From positions 1 through 6,705 of the forward strand of contig CAIXPV010000192.1 in assembly GCA_903921405.1 (NCBI GenBank): a stretch of DNA of 6,705 nt. The letters are read 5' to 3'. The notes beneath the pieces were generated by a model, which saw nothing but the letters and a program-made list of their open reading frames with translations, was not told where the DNA came from and made no database searches. The stretch is from an uncultured Actinomycetes bacterium (GTDB lineage: Bacteria > Actinomycetota > Actinomycetes > Nanopelagicales > Nanopelagicaceae). The position numbers and the translations under genes were made by a program. Positions 6,003 through 6,705 of the stretch are shown one piece after another; position 1 is the first letter of the stretch, and the number at the start of each line of letters is the position of its first letter.

Positions 6003-6008
6003 ATCTTA
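6003..6008 (-). promoter_or_regulatory. Candidate leaderless -10 element for the crotonase gene
   Basis: On the minus strand TAAGAT ends 6 nt before ATG 5996 and matches TANNNT. This is the strongest of the four such sites, because the gene is divergently placed and needs its own promoter here. No good -35 is visible. Confidence 0.55.
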
Positions 6009-6018
6009 GAGGTGGTTT

Positions 6019-6024
6019 TACAAT
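6019..6024 (+). promoter_or_regulatory. Candidate -10 element for the LuxR-type gene
   Basis: TACAAT differs from the consensus at one base and would give a leader of about 37 nt carrying the ribosome binding site. The -35 region is poor. It lies 10 bp from the divergent crotonase -10, so the two promoters would share DNA. Two TGGT(T)ACAC copies at 6031-6038 and 6041-6049, 10 bp apart, are possible regulator contacts. Confidence 0.35.
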
Positions 6025-6067
6025 AAGTCTTGGTACACAATGGTTACACCACGGAGAGGTGCAAAGC

Positions 6068-6388
6068 ATGGCTAGAGATATAACGATCACGACCAGAGAA
6101 CTATCGCCTTTTGAGCAGTTAGTTCTTCAATTGGTGTGTGAAGGCAAGTCCAATTCAGCGATAGCTGCTGAAACATCACACAGTGAGAAAGTGATTGAAA
6201 ATACTGTCAGCAGAAGTGCTCAGGTTTTTGGAATTAAATCCGACGGAGATACAAACCTGCGTGTTTTGTTAGCGCTAGCATTCCGTACGCATTATGGTGA
6301 TAAAGCATTTGATCAACTTAATGTTCCATGTGCACATATGGTTGTGGGTCCAGATGGACGATCCATGTGTGATCGTCACATCGATTAA
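6068..6388 (+). CDS. Single-domain LuxR-type HTH regulator
   Basis: A 106-residue protein whose centre is a GerE/LuxR DNA-binding domain: LSPFEQLVLQLVCEGKSNSA (12-31), then IAAETSHSEKVIENTVSR (32-49) as the helix-turn-helix, and LRVLLALAF at 64-72. There is no receiver or autoinducer domain, so it is either a stand-alone regulator or controlled by a partner. The tail (PCAHMVVGPDGRSMCDRHID) carries C88-x-H90 and C101-x2-H104, which could bind metal or respond to redox. ATG 6068 is preferred because GGAGAGG at 6053-6059 sits 8 nt upstream; the in-frame GTG at 6059 overlaps that site. It is divergent from the crotonase operon and followed by terminators, so it is probably monocistronic. Targets are unknown; the crotonase promoter and the downstream membrane gene are the natural candidates. 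Confidence 0.8.
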   Translation: MARDITITTRELSPFEQLVLQLVCEGKSNSAIAAETSHSEKVIENTVSRSAQVFGIKSDGDTNLRVLLALAFRTHYGDKAFDQLNVPCAHMVVGPDGRSMCDRHID

Positions 6389-6413
6389 CTAATAGTTATT
6401 TCTTACTGTTTCT

Positions 6414-6427
6414 GAGGGCTACCCCTC
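6414..6427 (+). terminator. First hairpin after the LuxR-type gene
   Basis: GAGGG, a CTAC loop and CCCTC form a 5-bp GC-rich stem 26 bp after the stop, followed by a pyrimidine stretch (TATCTCTTTTCTC) without a continuous T run. Weak alone, but it is almost the same as the next hairpin. Confidence 0.4.
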
Positions 6428-6449
6428 TATCTCTTTTCTCACATTTACT

Positions 6450-6472
6450 CGAGGGCCACCTCTCGTATTTTT
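6450..6472 (+). terminator. Second hairpin and T-tract after the LuxR-type gene
   Basis: CGAGGG (6450-6455), a CCAC loop and CTCTCG (6460-6465) give a 6-bp stem with one G-U pair, followed at once by TATTTTT. This is the better intrinsic terminator of the pair. Confidence 0.6.
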
Positions 6473-6503
6473 GCATAGCCACTAACTGACTTAAGAGTTA
6501 ACT

Positions 6504-6521
6504 ATGCAGTGCATCTATAAG
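6504..6521 (+). promoter_or_regulatory. Palindrome and -10 before the last membrane gene
   Basis: An 11-bp palindrome, ATGCA-G-TGCAT (6504-6514), lies one base upstream of TATAAG (6516-6521), a 5/6 match to the -10 consensus. The implied leader is about 20 nt and contains the AAGGAGAG ribosome binding site. The best -35 is TTAAGA at 6491-6496 with a 19-bp spacer, which is poor. A weak promoter with a symmetric site in its spacer suggests a regulated promoter. Confidence 0.4.
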
Positions 6522-6547
6522 AGATGTCTAAAAGGAGAGAATAGAAA

Positions 6548-6705
6548 ATGAAACGTACTACTTTTGACAAAATAGTAACCTTCGTAGGTTTTGGTTTGGG
6601 AGTTTTCTTACTAATCGCAGCCGGCCTTCTTAACTGGGGTGCAACATTTGCAAGCGGAACAGTAGCTTCACAACTAGAGGCACAACAAATAACAATTCCT
6701 GAAAG
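6548..6705 (+). CDS. Small actinobacterial membrane protein, N-terminal part (partial)
   Basis: Fifty-two codons before the right edge. A strong ribosome binding site (AAGGAGAG, 6532-6539, 8 nt upstream) fixes the ATG. A short basic start and FDKIVTF lead into one hydrophobic helix (about 9-28, VTFVGFGLGVFLLIAAGLL), followed by NWGATFASGTVASQLEAQQI and TIPE. The NW-x-A-x-F then V-x-x-QL-x-x-Q-x-I-x-x-P layout resembles uncharacterised actinobacterial membrane proteins with a single N-terminal helix and a long external domain, recognised from memory only. Function unknown. It has its own promoter candidate and is separated from the LuxR-type gene by a double hairpin. Confidence 0.75.
   Translation, partial: MKRTTFDKIVTFVGFGLGVFLLIAAGLLNWGATFASGTVASQLEAQQITIPE

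Noticed and set aside
6059..6067. GTG start for the LuxR-type protein
   Set aside because: The GTG overlaps the ribosome binding site that serves ATG 6068, and the three extra residues add nothing conserved.

Overview
The window reads as ordinary chromosome of a low-to-moderate GC actinobacterium. The clues are a GlnA1-type glutamine synthetase tail, a YcnI/CopC copper pair, an actinobacterial NCS1 permease, a single-domain LuxR-type regulator beside an actinobacterial-looking membrane protein, and apparent leaderless starts. Short intergenic gaps and AT-leaning codons would suit a streamlined freshwater lineage such as Nanopelagicales (acI), but that placement is inference.

Layout, left to right. 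The 3' end of glnA (+) closes with a perfect 12-bp hairpin. A possible 48-residue membrane peptide (+) follows, then an unusually short NhaA-type Na+/H+ antiporter (+). Its 3' end overlaps by 26 bp the convergent end of a six-gene leftward run. In transcription order that run is: ECI-like crotonase, HSDL2-like short-chain dehydrogenase (4-bp ATGA overlap), a four-helix His/Met-bearing membrane protein, YcnI (DUF1775), membrane-anchored CopC, and an NCS1 nucleobase permease. Divergent from the crotonase is a 106-residue LuxR-type HTH protein (+), ended by two related hairpins. A partial small membrane protein (+) then runs off the right edge.

Functionally there is an acyl-CoA/lipid pair (crotonase plus SDR), an extracytoplasmic copper-handling trio (membrane protein, YcnI, CopC, with no CopD in the window), and two transporters whose link to copper is unclear.

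The most distinctive sequence-level observation concerns starts. Every complete gene without a Shine-Dalgarno motif (nhaA, permease, four-helix protein, crotonase) has a TANNNT hexamer ending exactly 6 nt before its ATG. None of the genes with a visible Shine-Dalgarno does. In two cases the TA of the hexamer belongs to the upstream gene's stop codon. This suggests leaderless promoters embedded at gene junctions inside the leftward run. I see no CRISPR array, tRNA, rRNA, insertion sequence or phage gene, and no clear candidate for a wholly new multi-gene system.
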